Positions 1 through 7,185 of a stretch of DNA of 64,000 nt are shown piece by piece (the first letter of the stretch is position 1; the number at the start of each line of letters is the position of its first letter). The stretch is from VRUE01 sp963717375 (GTDB lineage Bacteria > Actinomycetota > Thermoleophilia > Solirubrobacterales > 70-9), in NCBI GenBank assembly GCA_963717375.1, contig OY970329.1, positions 1,860,001 to 1,924,000 on the forward strand. Reading direction: 5' to 3'. A program made the position numbers and the translations under genes. A model generated the notes under the pieces. That model was not told the DNA's origin, ran no database searches, and was given only the letters and a program-made list of their open reading frames with translations.

Positions 1-1073
1 ACCGTCCAGTTCGTTCCCTCGCGGCAGGGGGTGCACTTGCCGCAGGACTCGTGGTGGTAGAAGCGCGCCGTGCGCAGCGCCATGTGCGGGATCGAGACGC
101 GGTCGTCGGCGACGATGATCGAGCCCGAGCCGAGCATCGAGCCGGCCGCGGCCATTGCCTCGAAGGAGTAGGGAAGGTCGAGGCCCTCCTCGGCGGTGAG
201 CACCGGGGAGGAGGAGCCACCGGGGTAGAAGGCCTTGACCTCGTGGCCCTCGGCCGGGCCGCCGGCGAGGCCGTAGATCAGCTCGCGGGTGGGGATGCCG
301 AGCTCGACCTCGTAGTTGCCGGGCCGCCGCACGCCGCCCGAGATCGAGACGACCTTGGTCCCCGGCGACTGCTCGGTGCCGAAGCCCTTGAACCACTCGG
401 CGCCGTGATTGACGATGTGGGGGACGTTGGAGAGCGTCTCGACGTTGTTGATCAGCGTCGGCCCGCCGTAGAGGCCCTGCACCGCCGGGAAGGGCGGCTT
501 CAGCCGCGGGTTGCCGCGCTTGCCCTCGAGCGCGTCGAGCAGCGCCGTCTCCTCGCCGCAGATGTAGGCGCCGGCGCCGCGGTGGACGACCAGCTCGAGG
601 TCGCGATGCGTGCCGAGAATGTCCTTGCCGAGATAGCCGGCCTCATAGGCTTCGGCGACCGCGGCGTCGAGGATGTCTGCCTGCAAGTCGTACTCGCCCC
701 GGATGAAGATGAAGGCGTGACCGATGCCGGCGGCGAGCGAGGCGATCGCGATCCCCTCGATCAGCTGGTGCGGGTTGCGCTGCATCAGCTCGCGGTCCTT
801 AAAGGCGCCCGGCTCGGACTCGTCGGCGTTGCAGCAGAGGTACTTGTCGACGCCGCCCCCGCGCGGCAGGAAGCTCGCCTTCTTGCCCATCGAGAAGCCG
901 GCGCCGCCGCGGCCGCGCAGCCCGGACTCTTCGAGCTCCTTCAGCACCTCGTCGGGCTCGAGCTCCCGGTAGGCCTTCTCCAGGGTTGCGTAGCCGCCGA
1001 AGCCCTTGTAGCCGGACAGGGTGCGCAGCGCCGGGTCTTCGGCGTTCTTGAGCAGCATCCGCGTCTCAGGCAT
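1..1073 (-). CDS. nuoF: NADH-quinone oxidoreductase subunit F (3'-truncated by window edge)
   Basis: NuoF carries the FMN and a 4Fe-4S cluster of complex I and accepts electrons from NADH on the cytoplasmic arm. About 357 codons are visible. The glycine-rich NADH/FMN motif GLRGRGGAGF lies near residues 51-60, followed by the family block CNADESEPGAFKDRELM near 81-97. The cluster-binding motif ESCGKCTPCREGT sits at the window edge, so only the C-terminal tail is missing. The ATG at 1073 overlaps the end of nuoE by 8 bp (ATGCCTGA), which implies translational coupling. It is the last visible gene of the nuoA-F run; the rest of the operon (nuoG onward) would lie before base 1. The assignment rests on strong motif matches. 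Confidence 0.95.
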   Translation of the reverse strand, partial: MPETRMLLKNAEDPALRTLSGYKGFGGYATLEKAYRELEPDEVLKELEESGLRGRGGAGFSMGKKASFLPRGGGVDKYLCCNADESEPGAFKDRELMQRNPHQLIEGIAIASLAAGIGHAFIFIRGEYDLQADILDAAVAEAYEAGYLGKDILGTHRDLELVVHRGAGAYICGEETALLDALEGKRGNPRLKPPFPAVQGLYGGPTLINNVETLSNVPHIVNHGAEWFKGFGTEQSPGTKVVSISGGVRRPGNYEVELGIPTRELIYGLAGGPAEGHEVKAFYPGGSSSPVLTAEEGLDLPYSFEAMAAAGSMLGSGSIIVADDRVSIPHMALRTARFYHHESCGKCTPCREGTNWT

Positions 1074-1692
1074 CGGGGCCTCCCGGCAGCGGGCGCTTCT
1101 CCAGGGCCTTCTCGGGCAGGACGTCGGCGCCGCCGCGCAGTTGCTCGATCGCGGTCTTCGCTTCGGCCGCCTCGAGCGGGCCGAAGTAGCGCTCGTCGAT
1201 CGAGGCCATCGGCGCGATGTCGCAGGCGCCGAGGCACTCGAAGCCGGTGACGAAGAAGCTCTCGTCGTCGCCCGCCGCTTCGCGGAAGGCGTCGAGCAGC
1301 TCGTCGCCACCGCGCATCCAGCAGGAGATGTTGGTGCAGACGGCGACCTTGTGGGTGCCGACCGGGTCGGTGTGGAGGAGGTCGTAGAAGCTCGCCACCG
1401 ACTCCAGGTAGGCGGGCGTCACCCGCATCACTGCGGCCGCCTGCCGGATTCCCTCGGGCGTGCACCAGCCGTAGAGTCGCTGCACCGCCCAGAGCGCCGG
1501 GATCGAGGCCGATTTGCGGTCGGGGTAGCGGCCCATCAGCTGCTCGATCCGCTCGCGCAGCTCGGCCGGGCAGTCGACTTCGTGCAGCTCGGGGACCTGC
1601 TCGGAGGAGCGATCCGGGACGCGACCCTCGGTCAGCGCCTGATCGACCGGCAGGTTGGGGTTGCTGATCCCGGGGCCGTCGACGGGGCTCAT
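1066..1692 (-). CDS. nuoE: NADH-quinone oxidoreductase subunit E
   Basis: This is the 24-kDa-type subunit holding the N1a 2Fe-2S cluster beside NuoF. The four cluster ligands are visible as C119 and C124 (CTNISC) and C153 and C157 (ECLGAC). At 208 residues it is longer than the usual 160-180; the extra length is a roughly 40-residue polar N-terminal extension before the conserved region that starts near ELRERIEQLMGRYPDRKSA. The ATG overlaps the nuoD stop as ATGA and the stop overlaps nuoF by 8 bp, so the three cistrons are probably translationally coupled. Function is clear; the role of the N-terminal extension is not. Confidence 0.95.
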   Translation of the reverse strand: MSPVDGPGISNPNLPVDQALTEGRVPDRSSEQVPELHEVDCPAELRERIEQLMGRYPDRKSASIPALWAVQRLYGWCTPEGIRQAAAVMRVTPAYLESVASFYDLLHTDPVGTHKVAVCTNISCWMRGGDELLDAFREAAGDDESFFVTGFECLGACDIAPMASIDERYFGPLEAAEAKTAIEQLRGGADVLPEKALEKRPLPGGPDA

Positions 1693-2882
1693 CGGTCGAC
1701 CCCGCCGAGGATCGGGTCGAGCATGCCGAGGCTGCAGATCATGTCGGCGATGTATGTGCCCGTCGACATGTCTTTGAAGGCCTGCAGGTTGACGAAGGAG
1801 GGGTCGCGGAAGTGGACCCGGGCCGGCTTCGAGGAGCCGTCGGCGAGGACGAAGCAGCCGAGCTCGCCGCGCGGCGACTCGATCGCGTAGTAGAGCTCGC
1901 CGGGCGCCACCCGGTAGCCCTCGGTGACGAGCTTGAAGTGGTGGATCAGCGACTCCATCGAGGTCGAGAGCTCCGAGCGCGGCGGCAGCACGTACTTGCG
2001 GTCGTCGGCGATGAAGGGGCCGTCGGGCAGGGCGTCGAGCGCCTGCTCGACGATCTTCGTCGACTCCAGCATCTCCGCCACCCGCACCCGGTAGCGGTCG
2101 TAGTTGTCGCCGACCGTGCCGACCGGGATCTGGAAGTCCATCTCCGGGTAGGCGAGGTAGTCGAAGGCCTTGCGCAGGTCCCAGGGCTCTCCGGCGGCAC
2201 GCAGCAGCGGTCCGGTCACGCCCAGCTCCAGCAGCCGCTCGCGGGAGACGATCCCGGTCCCCTTGGTGCGGGAGAGGAAGACCTCGTTGCGGTCGAGCAG
2301 CGCCTGGTACTGGCCGACCCGCACCGGCATCTCGGCGATGAACTCGCGCAGCTTCGCCTCGAAGCCGAGCGGGATGTCCTCGATCACGCCGCCGACCTGG
2401 AAGTAGCGGGTGTGCATCCGCTGCCCGGTCGCCATCTCGAAGAGGTCGAGGATGCGCTCGCGCTCGCGAAAGCAGTACCAGAGCATCGAGATCGCGCCGA
2501 GGTCGAGCGCCGTCGTCCCCAGCCAGACCAGGTGCGAGTGGATCCGGTTGAGCTCGAGGAAGATCGTCCGCAGGTACTTGGCGCGGGGCGGGATCTCCAG
2601 CCCGACGAGCCGCTCGACCGCGCCGCAGTAGGCCTCCATCTGGAAGAAGAAGGAGACGTAGTCCATCCGCTCGACGAAGGGGATGACCTTCCAGTAGCTC
2701 TTGTCCTCGCAGGACTTTTCGATCCCGGTGTGGACGTAGCCGATCACCGGCTTGAGGTCACGCACGACCTCGCCTTCGAGGTCGACGACCAGCCGCAGCA
2801 CGCCGTGCGTGGCGGGATGGTGCGGGCCCATGTTGACCGTCATCACCTCTGTGCGCGGCTCGGTCAGCTCGATCTCAGCCAT
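1689..2882 (-). CDS. nuoD: NADH-quinone oxidoreductase subunit D
   Basis: NuoD (49-kDa type) forms the quinone-binding cavity together with NuoB. The 397-residue length fits the stand-alone family, in contrast to the fused NuoCD of enterobacteria. Diagnostic blocks are MGPHHPATHGVLR near the N-terminus, the VIGYVHTGIEKSCEDKSYWK segment, ELNRIHSHLVWLGT, and the C-terminal GTYIADMICSLGMLDPILGGVDR. The ATG overlaps the nuoC stop by 8 bp (ATGGCTGA). It sits in the nuoABCDEF order and is read with its neighbours on the minus strand. Confidence 0.97.
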   Translation of the reverse strand: MAEIELTEPRTEVMTVNMGPHHPATHGVLRLVVDLEGEVVRDLKPVIGYVHTGIEKSCEDKSYWKVIPFVERMDYVSFFFQMEAYCGAVERLVGLEIPPRAKYLRTIFLELNRIHSHLVWLGTTALDLGAISMLWYCFRERERILDLFEMATGQRMHTRYFQVGGVIEDIPLGFEAKLREFIAEMPVRVGQYQALLDRNEVFLSRTKGTGIVSRERLLELGVTGPLLRAAGEPWDLRKAFDYLAYPEMDFQIPVGTVGDNYDRYRVRVAEMLESTKIVEQALDALPDGPFIADDRKYVLPPRSELSTSMESLIHHFKLVTEGYRVAPGELYYAIESPRGELGCFVLADGSSKPARVHFRDPSFVNLQAFKDMSTGTYIADMICSLGMLDPILGGVDR

Positions 2883-3393
2883 AGTTGCGCTCGTTGTAGG
2901 TGAAGGTGACGGGCTCGCCGCCGACCGCGAAGTCGCGTCGCTGCGGCCAGCCGACGTAGTCCTCGGGGAGCAGGATCCGGGTCAGGTCGGGGTGGCCCTT
3001 GAAGACGATCCCGAAGAAGTCGTAGACCTCGCGCTCCTGGAACCCGGCGGTGGGGAAGAGCTCGACGCAGGAGTCGATCTCCGGCAGCGCGCCCTCGCCC
3101 GGATCGGCCAGCAGCGCCTTGACCCGCAGGCGCTCGACCCGGTCGCGGTTGAGCAGCTCGTAGTGGACGGCGAAGCGCGGCTCGGCCGGCAGGTAGTCGG
3201 CGGCGTGCAGGCTGGAGAGGAAGCGGTAGCCCTGGCCGGGGGCGTCGCGCAGCCAGCCGAGTACGGCGAGCAGCTGCGCTGGGTCGATCGACATGCTCGC
3301 CGCACCGTGGTCGAAGCCGGTGTCGAGGATCGCCCCCGGGTGGTCCTGCTCGATCTCCCCCCGGATCAGCTCCAGTCCGGGGGCGTCAGGCAC
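2875..3393 (-). CDS. nuoC: NADH-quinone oxidoreductase subunit C
   Basis: NuoC (30-kDa type) is a peripheral-arm scaffold subunit. Conserved features are FLSSLHAADYLP, the VELFPTAGFQEREVYDFFGI block, then GHPDLTRILLPEDYVGWPQRRDF near the C-terminus. I chose the GTG at 3393, giving 172 residues, because it overlaps the nuoB stop as GTGCCTGA. The same 8-bp arrangement occurs at nuoD and nuoF. A longer in-frame reading from 3447 would only add residues translated from inside nuoB and looks spurious. Confidence 0.93.
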   Translation of the reverse strand: MPDAPGLELIRGEIEQDHPGAILDTGFDHGAASMSIDPAQLLAVLGWLRDAPGQGYRFLSSLHAADYLPAEPRFAVHYELLNRDRVERLRVKALLADPGEGALPEIDSCVELFPTAGFQEREVYDFFGIVFKGHPDLTRILLPEDYVGWPQRRDFAVGGEPVTFTYNERNYG

Positions 3394-4036
3394 GGAGCAG
3401 CTCCCTGGCGGCGAGGTAGGCCTCGGCCGACTCCGCGCTCGGTTCACTGCGCGGACCGCCGCGTGCCCACTCCTCGGTGCCCTCGGCTTTGTAGCGAGCG
3501 CGCCAGCCCTGATCGGCGTTGCCCATGATCTTCTCCTGCAGCTTGGTGAAGCCGTAGAGGACCGCCTCCGGCCGTGGCGGGCAGCCGGGGATGTGCACGT
3601 CGATCGGCATGAACTTGTCGGCGCCTTGGACCACGGCGTAGTTGGAGAACATGCCGCCGCTGGAGGAGCAAGCTCCCATCGAGATCGCCCACTTCGGCTC
3701 CAGCATCTGGTCGTAGAGGCGGCGGACGACCGGCGCCATCTTGATCGAGACCCTGCCCGAGAGGACGATGAAATCAGCCTGGCGCGGGGAGGCGCGCCCG
3801 GCCTCGGCGCCGAAGCGGGCGATGTCGTAGCGCGCCGTGACGGCGGACATCGGTATTCCCTCGATCGCGCAGCAGGCGAGACCGAAGGACAGCGGGAACA
3901 GGGAGTTGGCCCGCGACCAGTTGAGCATCTCCTCGAGGCGGGTCAGCACAACCTTTTCCTCGACGTAGCGCTCGAGCTCCTCGCCCTCGAGGTCACCGCG
4001 CAGCATGTCGCGGGCGCTTAGCTGGCGCGCGCGCAT
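3386..4036 (-). CDS. nuoB: NADH-quinone oxidoreductase subunit B
   Basis: NuoB binds the terminal N2 4Fe-4S cluster that hands electrons to quinone. Counting from the ATG at 4036, the ligands are C55 and C56 (LACCAIEG), C123 (GACSSSGG) and C152 (PGCPPRPEA). An alternative TTG at 4066 would add ten residues and overlap nuoA by 10 bp; neither start has a strong Shine-Dalgarno sequence. The C-terminus carries an extra polar stretch of about 40 residues after the conserved core. It lies between nuoA and nuoC in the operon. Confidence 0.94.
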   Translation of the reverse strand: MRARQLSARDMLRGDLEGEELERYVEEKVVLTRLEEMLNWSRANSLFPLSFGLACCAIEGIPMSAVTARYDIARFGAEAGRASPRQADFIVLSGRVSIKMAPVVRRLYDQMLEPKWAISMGACSSSGGMFSNYAVVQGADKFMPIDVHIPGCPPRPEAVLYGFTKLQEKIMGNADQGWRARYKAEGTEEWARGGPRSEPSAESAEAYLAARELLRA

Positions 4037-4056
4037 CGTCTCGCGTGTCTCTCGCT

Positions 4057-4512
4057 CTATTTCCAATCCAGCGCACCCTTTCGCCAGACGTAGGTGAAGG
4101 CAACGAGCAACAGGACGATGAAAGTGACCAGCTCGCCGAGGACGAAGACGCTGTCGGCGCCCTTGAGGATGACGCCGATGGGGTAGAGGAAGACGACCTC
4201 GATGTCAAAGAGGATGAAGAGCATCGCGATCAGGTAGAAGCTGACGCCGAAGCGCATCCCGTGCGAGGCCTCGACCGGGATGCCCGACTCGTAGGGCTCG
4301 GACTGGCGTAGGCTCGCGGCGGTCGGGCGCTTCGGGCGCTTCGGCCCGATCACGTGGTTGAGCATCGCGAAAGCCCCCCCAACGGTGACGCCGAGGAAGG
4401 CGAAGACGAGAATCGGCAGGTAGCTCTTCAGCACTGGAAAAAGTTCGGTAGGCGCCGGCGGTTCGCGGGGGGACGTTCGTCCCGGCTGACGCCTGCAACT
4501 GCCTTTATACAC
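4057..4512 (-). CDS. nuoA: NADH-quinone oxidoreductase subunit A
   Basis: NuoA is a small membrane subunit at the hinge between the arms of complex I. From the GTG at 4512 the protein has 151 residues, with three membrane helices near 31-52, 88-110 and 124-143. The family signatures are YESG at 74-77 and FDIEVVFLYP around 102-111. The family is usually 115-135 residues long, so translation may start internally, for example at the GTG just before LKSYLP (about residue 27). It is the first gene of the nuo run and diverges from the plus-strand gene at 4591, so 4513-4590 should hold both promoters. Confidence 0.9.
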   Translation of the reverse strand: MYKGSCRRQPGRTSPREPPAPTELFPVLKSYLPILVFAFLGVTVGGAFAMLNHVIGPKRPKRPTAASLRQSEPYESGIPVEASHGMRFGVSFYLIAMLFILFDIEVVFLYPIGVILKGADSVFVLGELVTFIVLLLVAFTYVWRKGALDWK

Positions 4513-4590
4513 CCACCTTGTAACACATTGCTACATAGTGCTTTTCCGCATCAGCAAGCCGAATCCCGACCCTAATAGGAGGAAATAGTC

Positions 4591-5025
4591 GTGGTTGCCG
4601 TGCACGTCGTCGTTGGCTGCGCCGTGATAGTGCTCAACCTCGTCGCCTTCGCCATCGGCGGCATCTCTTGGTACCGCGACCGTGCCTCGGTGCGCTTCTG
4701 GTACCTGCTGCGGGCGGCCCAGGCCTCGGTCTTCCTCCAGGTGATGCTCGGCGGCCTGCTCGTCTTCACCAACCACAAACCAGACGACAGTCTCCACTAC
4801 CTCTACGGGATCCTTCCCCTCGTCGTCTCCCTGATCGCCGAGGGCGCCCGCACGGGCGCCGCCGAACGCGAGCTTCGCGACGTCGACATCGAGACCCTCT
4901 CCGCGGAGCAGCAGCAGTCGGTCGCCCTGGCGATCGTCCGCCGCGAGATGGGGATCATGGCGGTCAGCTGCGGCGTGATCCTCTTCCTAGCCCTGCGCGC
5001 CGCCGGCACGAGCGGCGCGTTCTAA
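4591..5025 (+). CDS. Small membrane protein of unknown function
   Basis: I do not recognise the family with certainty. The 144-residue product has membrane segments near residues 4-24 and 40-60, a weaker one at 70-85, and a clear one at 122-138. A hydrophilic, Glu/Arg-rich loop lies in between (about 86-118). The GTG start is supported by AGGAGG at 4578-4583, seven bases upstream, one of the best ribosome-binding sites in the window. It diverges from nuoA and is followed by a strong hairpin. The location suggests a respiratory or membrane role, but that is only context. Confidence 0.75.
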   Translation: MVAVHVVVGCAVIVLNLVAFAIGGISWYRDRASVRFWYLLRAAQASVFLQVMLGGLLVFTNHKPDDSLHYLYGILPLVVSLIAEGARTGAAERELRDVDIETLSAEQQQSVALAIVRREMGIMAVSCGVILFLALRAAGTSGAF

Positions 5026-5030
5026 CGCCG

Positions 5031-5071
5031 AAACCGTCTCAGCCCGCCATATGCGCGGGCTGAGACGGTTT
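5031..5071. terminator. 17-bp perfect hairpin, likely terminator
   Basis: The arms at 5031-5047 (AAACCGTCTCAGCCCGC) and 5055-5071 are exact reverse complements around a 7-nt loop. It lies six bases after the stop of the membrane protein gene. The right arm ends in TTT but no longer U-tract follows, as is common for actinobacterial terminators. Confidence 0.75.
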
Positions 5072-5144
5072 CGCGAGGGTCAGGGCGTGGATCGGCCGAA
5101 GTCAAAGGCCGGCTCCGGGTATACGTGGGAGGACAAGGAGGGCG

Positions 5145-5363
5145 ATGCCCGTTCCAAGGATGAATCCAGTCGACTCCAGTTGCGTCGCGAGGATCGGATA
5201 TGACGCCAACACCGAAGAGGTCTATGTCGAGTTCCACGACTCGGGCCTTTACGCCTATCGCGGTGTATCGCCCCGTGTCTACGAGGAGTTCCTGGCCGCC
5301 GGCTCCAAGGGAACCTTCGTCAACGAGGTGATCAAGCCTCGCTATCCGTATCGGAAGGCTTAG
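5145..5363 (+). CDS. KTSC domain protein
   Basis: This 72-residue protein matches the small KTSC domain family. It has a single short beta-rich domain, with the strands EEVYVEFHDSGLYAYRGV followed by YEEFLAAGSKGTFVNEVIKPRYPYRK; the SKGTFVNEVIKP stretch is the typical end. The family's function is not established; members occur alone or fused to nucleic-acid-related proteins. AAGGAGG directly upstream supports the ATG. Its TAG overlaps the TAA of the convergent oxidoreductase gene (5360-5363). Confidence 0.85.
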   Translation: MPVPRMNPVDSSCVARIGYDANTEEVYVEFHDSGLYAYRGVSPRVYEEFLAAGSKGTFVNEVIKPRYPYRKA

Positions 5364-5803
5364 CTCGAGATGCGGAACACTGGATGGTCGGGCGCGATCC
5401 GAAGGAGCTCCGCGTCGGAGGCATCGGGACCGACGCCGCCGAAGAAAGCTCCGACCTCCCATTTCCACTTCTCCAGATAGGCACGTAGGAGCGCCGGCTT
5501 CTGCGCGTCGGCAAGCTCGGTCGCGCTGAACTCCTCGACCCGGCGCCCTCCGACCAAGCGACCCTTGCCGCTGACCCGCAGGTTTCGCACCCACTGCGTG
5601 TTTCCGCGCGGCGCAACTAGGTAGCGGTCGTCCTCGAACGCCAGCGGGTTGACGGGCGTCTGTCGCCACTCGCCGCTCTTGCGTCCCTGAACTTCGAGCA
5701 CGCGGGATCCGGCGAGGCTGATGCCGAGCCGCGTCAGCACCGCAACGAGTGGATTGAAGACGTGCCGGGTGAACCAACCGGGCTCCTGGAACTTGGCTGC
5801 CAT
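5360..5803 (-). CDS. Nitroreductase-family deazaflavin (F420)-dependent oxidoreductase
   Basis: The 147-residue protein resembles the actinobacterial Ddn-like split-barrel family that uses F420H2 or another flavin to reduce diverse substrates. The characteristic core is VLEVQGRKSGEWRQTPVNPL followed by YLVAPRGNTQWVRNLR, which binds the deazaflavin phosphate region. A C-terminal tail ends with HPVFRI. The ATG at 5803 is preferred over a TTG one codon upstream. The gene is convergent with the KTSC gene. A second, divergent paralogue lies at 54111-54569, so F420 use by the organism is plausible. Confidence 0.85.
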   Translation of the reverse strand: MAAKFQEPGWFTRHVFNPLVAVLTRLGISLAGSRVLEVQGRKSGEWRQTPVNPLAFEDDRYLVAPRGNTQWVRNLRVSGKGRLVGGRRVEEFSATELADAQKPALLRAYLEKWKWEVGAFFGGVGPDASDAELLRIAPDHPVFRISS

Positions 5804-5835
5804 CAATCGATTGTGTCAGCAGTAGGCTGGGGCCA

Positions 5836-6222
5836 ATGCTCGATCACGTCGGCATCGAGGTCAGCGACCTGGCCCGCAGCAAGGCCTTCTACGAAGGGGC
5901 GCTGGAGCCGCTCGGGATCCGCCTGCTGATGGAGTTCGAGGGCGCCGCCGGTTTCGGCGAGGACACCGAGCACGGGCCCAAGCCCTTCTTCTGGATCCAA
6001 GGTCGCGGTCGCCCGCCTGTCAGCGGCGCCCACGTCGCCTTCGGCGCTCGCACTACCGACCTCGTCGATGACTTCCACGCCGCCGCACTCGCGGCCGGCG
6101 GCACCGACAACGGTGCTCCCGGCCCGCGCCCGATCTACCACCCTGGCTATTACGGCGCTTTCGTGCTCGACCCCGACGCCAACAACGTCGAGGCCGTCTG
6201 CCACAGGCCTTCGTCTGGCTGA
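5836..6222 (+). CDS. VOC family (glyoxalase/bleomycin resistance-like) protein
   Basis: This 128-residue protein has the vicinal-oxygen-chelate fold of paired beta-alpha-beta-beta-beta units. The N-terminal MLDHVGIEVSDLARSKAFYEGAL places a metal-ligand histidine at residue 4. A second half contains GAHVAFGA and the C-terminal GAFVLDPDANNVEAVCH with the expected glutamate. Substrates in this family range from glyoxal adducts to antibiotics, so none can be assigned. It diverges from the deazaflavin oxidoreductase across about 30 bp and ends at a bidirectional hairpin. Confidence 0.88.
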   Translation: MLDHVGIEVSDLARSKAFYEGALEPLGIRLLMEFEGAAGFGEDTEHGPKPFFWIQGRGRPPVSGAHVAFGARTTDLVDDFHAAALAAGGTDNGAPGPRPIYHPGYYGAFVLDPDANNVEAVCHRPSSG

Positions 6223-6228
6223 CTCATA

Positions 6229-6263
6229 GGCGCGTTAGTGGCGCATATCGCTACTAACGCGCC
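6229..6263. terminator. Bidirectional hairpin terminator
   Basis: The arms GGCGCGTTAGT (6229-6239) and ACTAACGCGCC (6253-6263) pair exactly. The stem continues through a G-U pair and three more pairs to a 5-nt loop, about 15 bp in total. It lies between two convergent genes, so it can serve both strands. Confidence 0.75.
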
Positions 6264-6268
6264 TCACT

Positions 6269-6745
6269 TCAGCCGAGCGGCCGGTACTCGCCGCCGTTGA
6301 AGACGAGCGGGTCGCCCTTGCCGGTTGCCAGGTCGCGGACCTCGCCGGTGACGATCACGTGGTCGCCGCCGGCGATCACGTCGCGCAGCTCGCAGGCGGC
6401 CCAGACCAGGGCGCCGTCGATCGCGGGGATCCCCTCGCGCTCGCTCCAGTCGACCCCGTCCCACTTCTCGGCGACCGGGGCCTTGGTGGCGAAGGAGCGG
6501 GCGATCGGCTCCTGCCCCGCGTGCAGGACGCTGATGCCGAAATGGTTGGCCGCCTGGACCGCAAGCAGGGTGCGCGAGCCGCGGTCGAGGCAGGCCAACA
6601 TCAGCATCGGCTCGATCGACAGCGAGCAGACCGCATTGGCGGTTGCACCGGCCGGGCCATCGGGTCCGGAGGCGCTGACGACGGTGACGCCGGTCGGCAG
6701 CATCGCCATCGCGGCACGGAAGCGAGCGGGGTCGAGCGGACTCAT
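6269..6745 (-). CDS. Flavin reductase family protein
   Basis: The 158-residue protein matches the flavin-reductase-like FMN-binding split barrel, which supplies reduced FMN/FAD to two-component monooxygenases. Supporting segments are MAMLPTGVTVVSASGPDGPAGATANAVCSLSIEPMLMLACLDR, the FGISVLHAGQEPIARSFA block, and the C-terminal GDHVIVTGEVRDL followed by PLVFNGGEYRPL. I took the ATG at 6745; a TTG at 6760 would add five residues. It diverges from the cytochrome c gene with only about 30 bp between starts. No partner monooxygenase is adjacent. Confidence 0.88.
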   Translation of the reverse strand: MSPLDPARFRAAMAMLPTGVTVVSASGPDGPAGATANAVCSLSIEPMLMLACLDRGSRTLLAVQAANHFGISVLHAGQEPIARSFATKAPVAEKWDGVDWSEREGIPAIDGALVWAACELRDVIAGGDHVIVTGEVRDLATGKGDPLVFNGGEYRPLG

Positions 6746-6774
6746 GGCTGGACGGGACAATATGATGCCGCCGC

Positions 6775-7173
6775 GTGCGCCTCGCCCTGATCACAGCAAC
6801 GGCACTTCTCGCTGCCCTCGGGCTCGCCGCCTGCGGCATGGGCGAAGAAGGTGTCTCGGTTTCGAAGAGCGACTCCAACTACAACGGAGCCGTCCTCTTC
6901 GCCACGCACTGCTCCGGCTGCCACACGCTCAGCGCCGCCGGCACCCAGGGCAGCGGCAATCGCGGCCTGCGCACGCAGGGGCCGAACCTCAACCAGCGAA
7001 CCGAGACATATGACGACGCTCTCTTCGCGATTCAGAACGGCGGCTTCTCCGGCGCGATCATGCCTCAGAACATCATCGTCGGCGAAGAAGCCGAAGCGGT
7101 CGCCCGCTTCGTCGCCAAGTACGCGGGCGACGAAGCCGAAGAATCTCCTCGCCCCGGCGAGACCTCGCCCTAA
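6775..7173 (+). CDS. Cytochrome c lipoprotein
   Basis: The 132-residue precursor has a hydrophobic signal with lipobox LAAC, so C20 would be lipidated. A class I heme site follows at C46-S-G-C49-H50. A plausible distal methionine is M96 in GAIMPQN. The distance from CxxCH to this Met and the flanking helices fit a small monoheme cytochrome c anchored outside the cytoplasmic membrane. It starts with GTG and lies 12 bp before serS. Its electron-transfer partner cannot be inferred; nuo lies a few kilobases away. Confidence 0.88.
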   Translation: MRLALITATALLAALGLAACGMGEEGVSVSKSDSNYNGAVLFATHCSGCHTLSAAGTQGSGNRGLRTQGPNLNQRTETYDDALFAIQNGGFSGAIMPQNIIVGEEAEAVARFVAKYAGDEAEESPRPGETSP

Positions 7174-7185
7174 GCTTTCGGGGCC

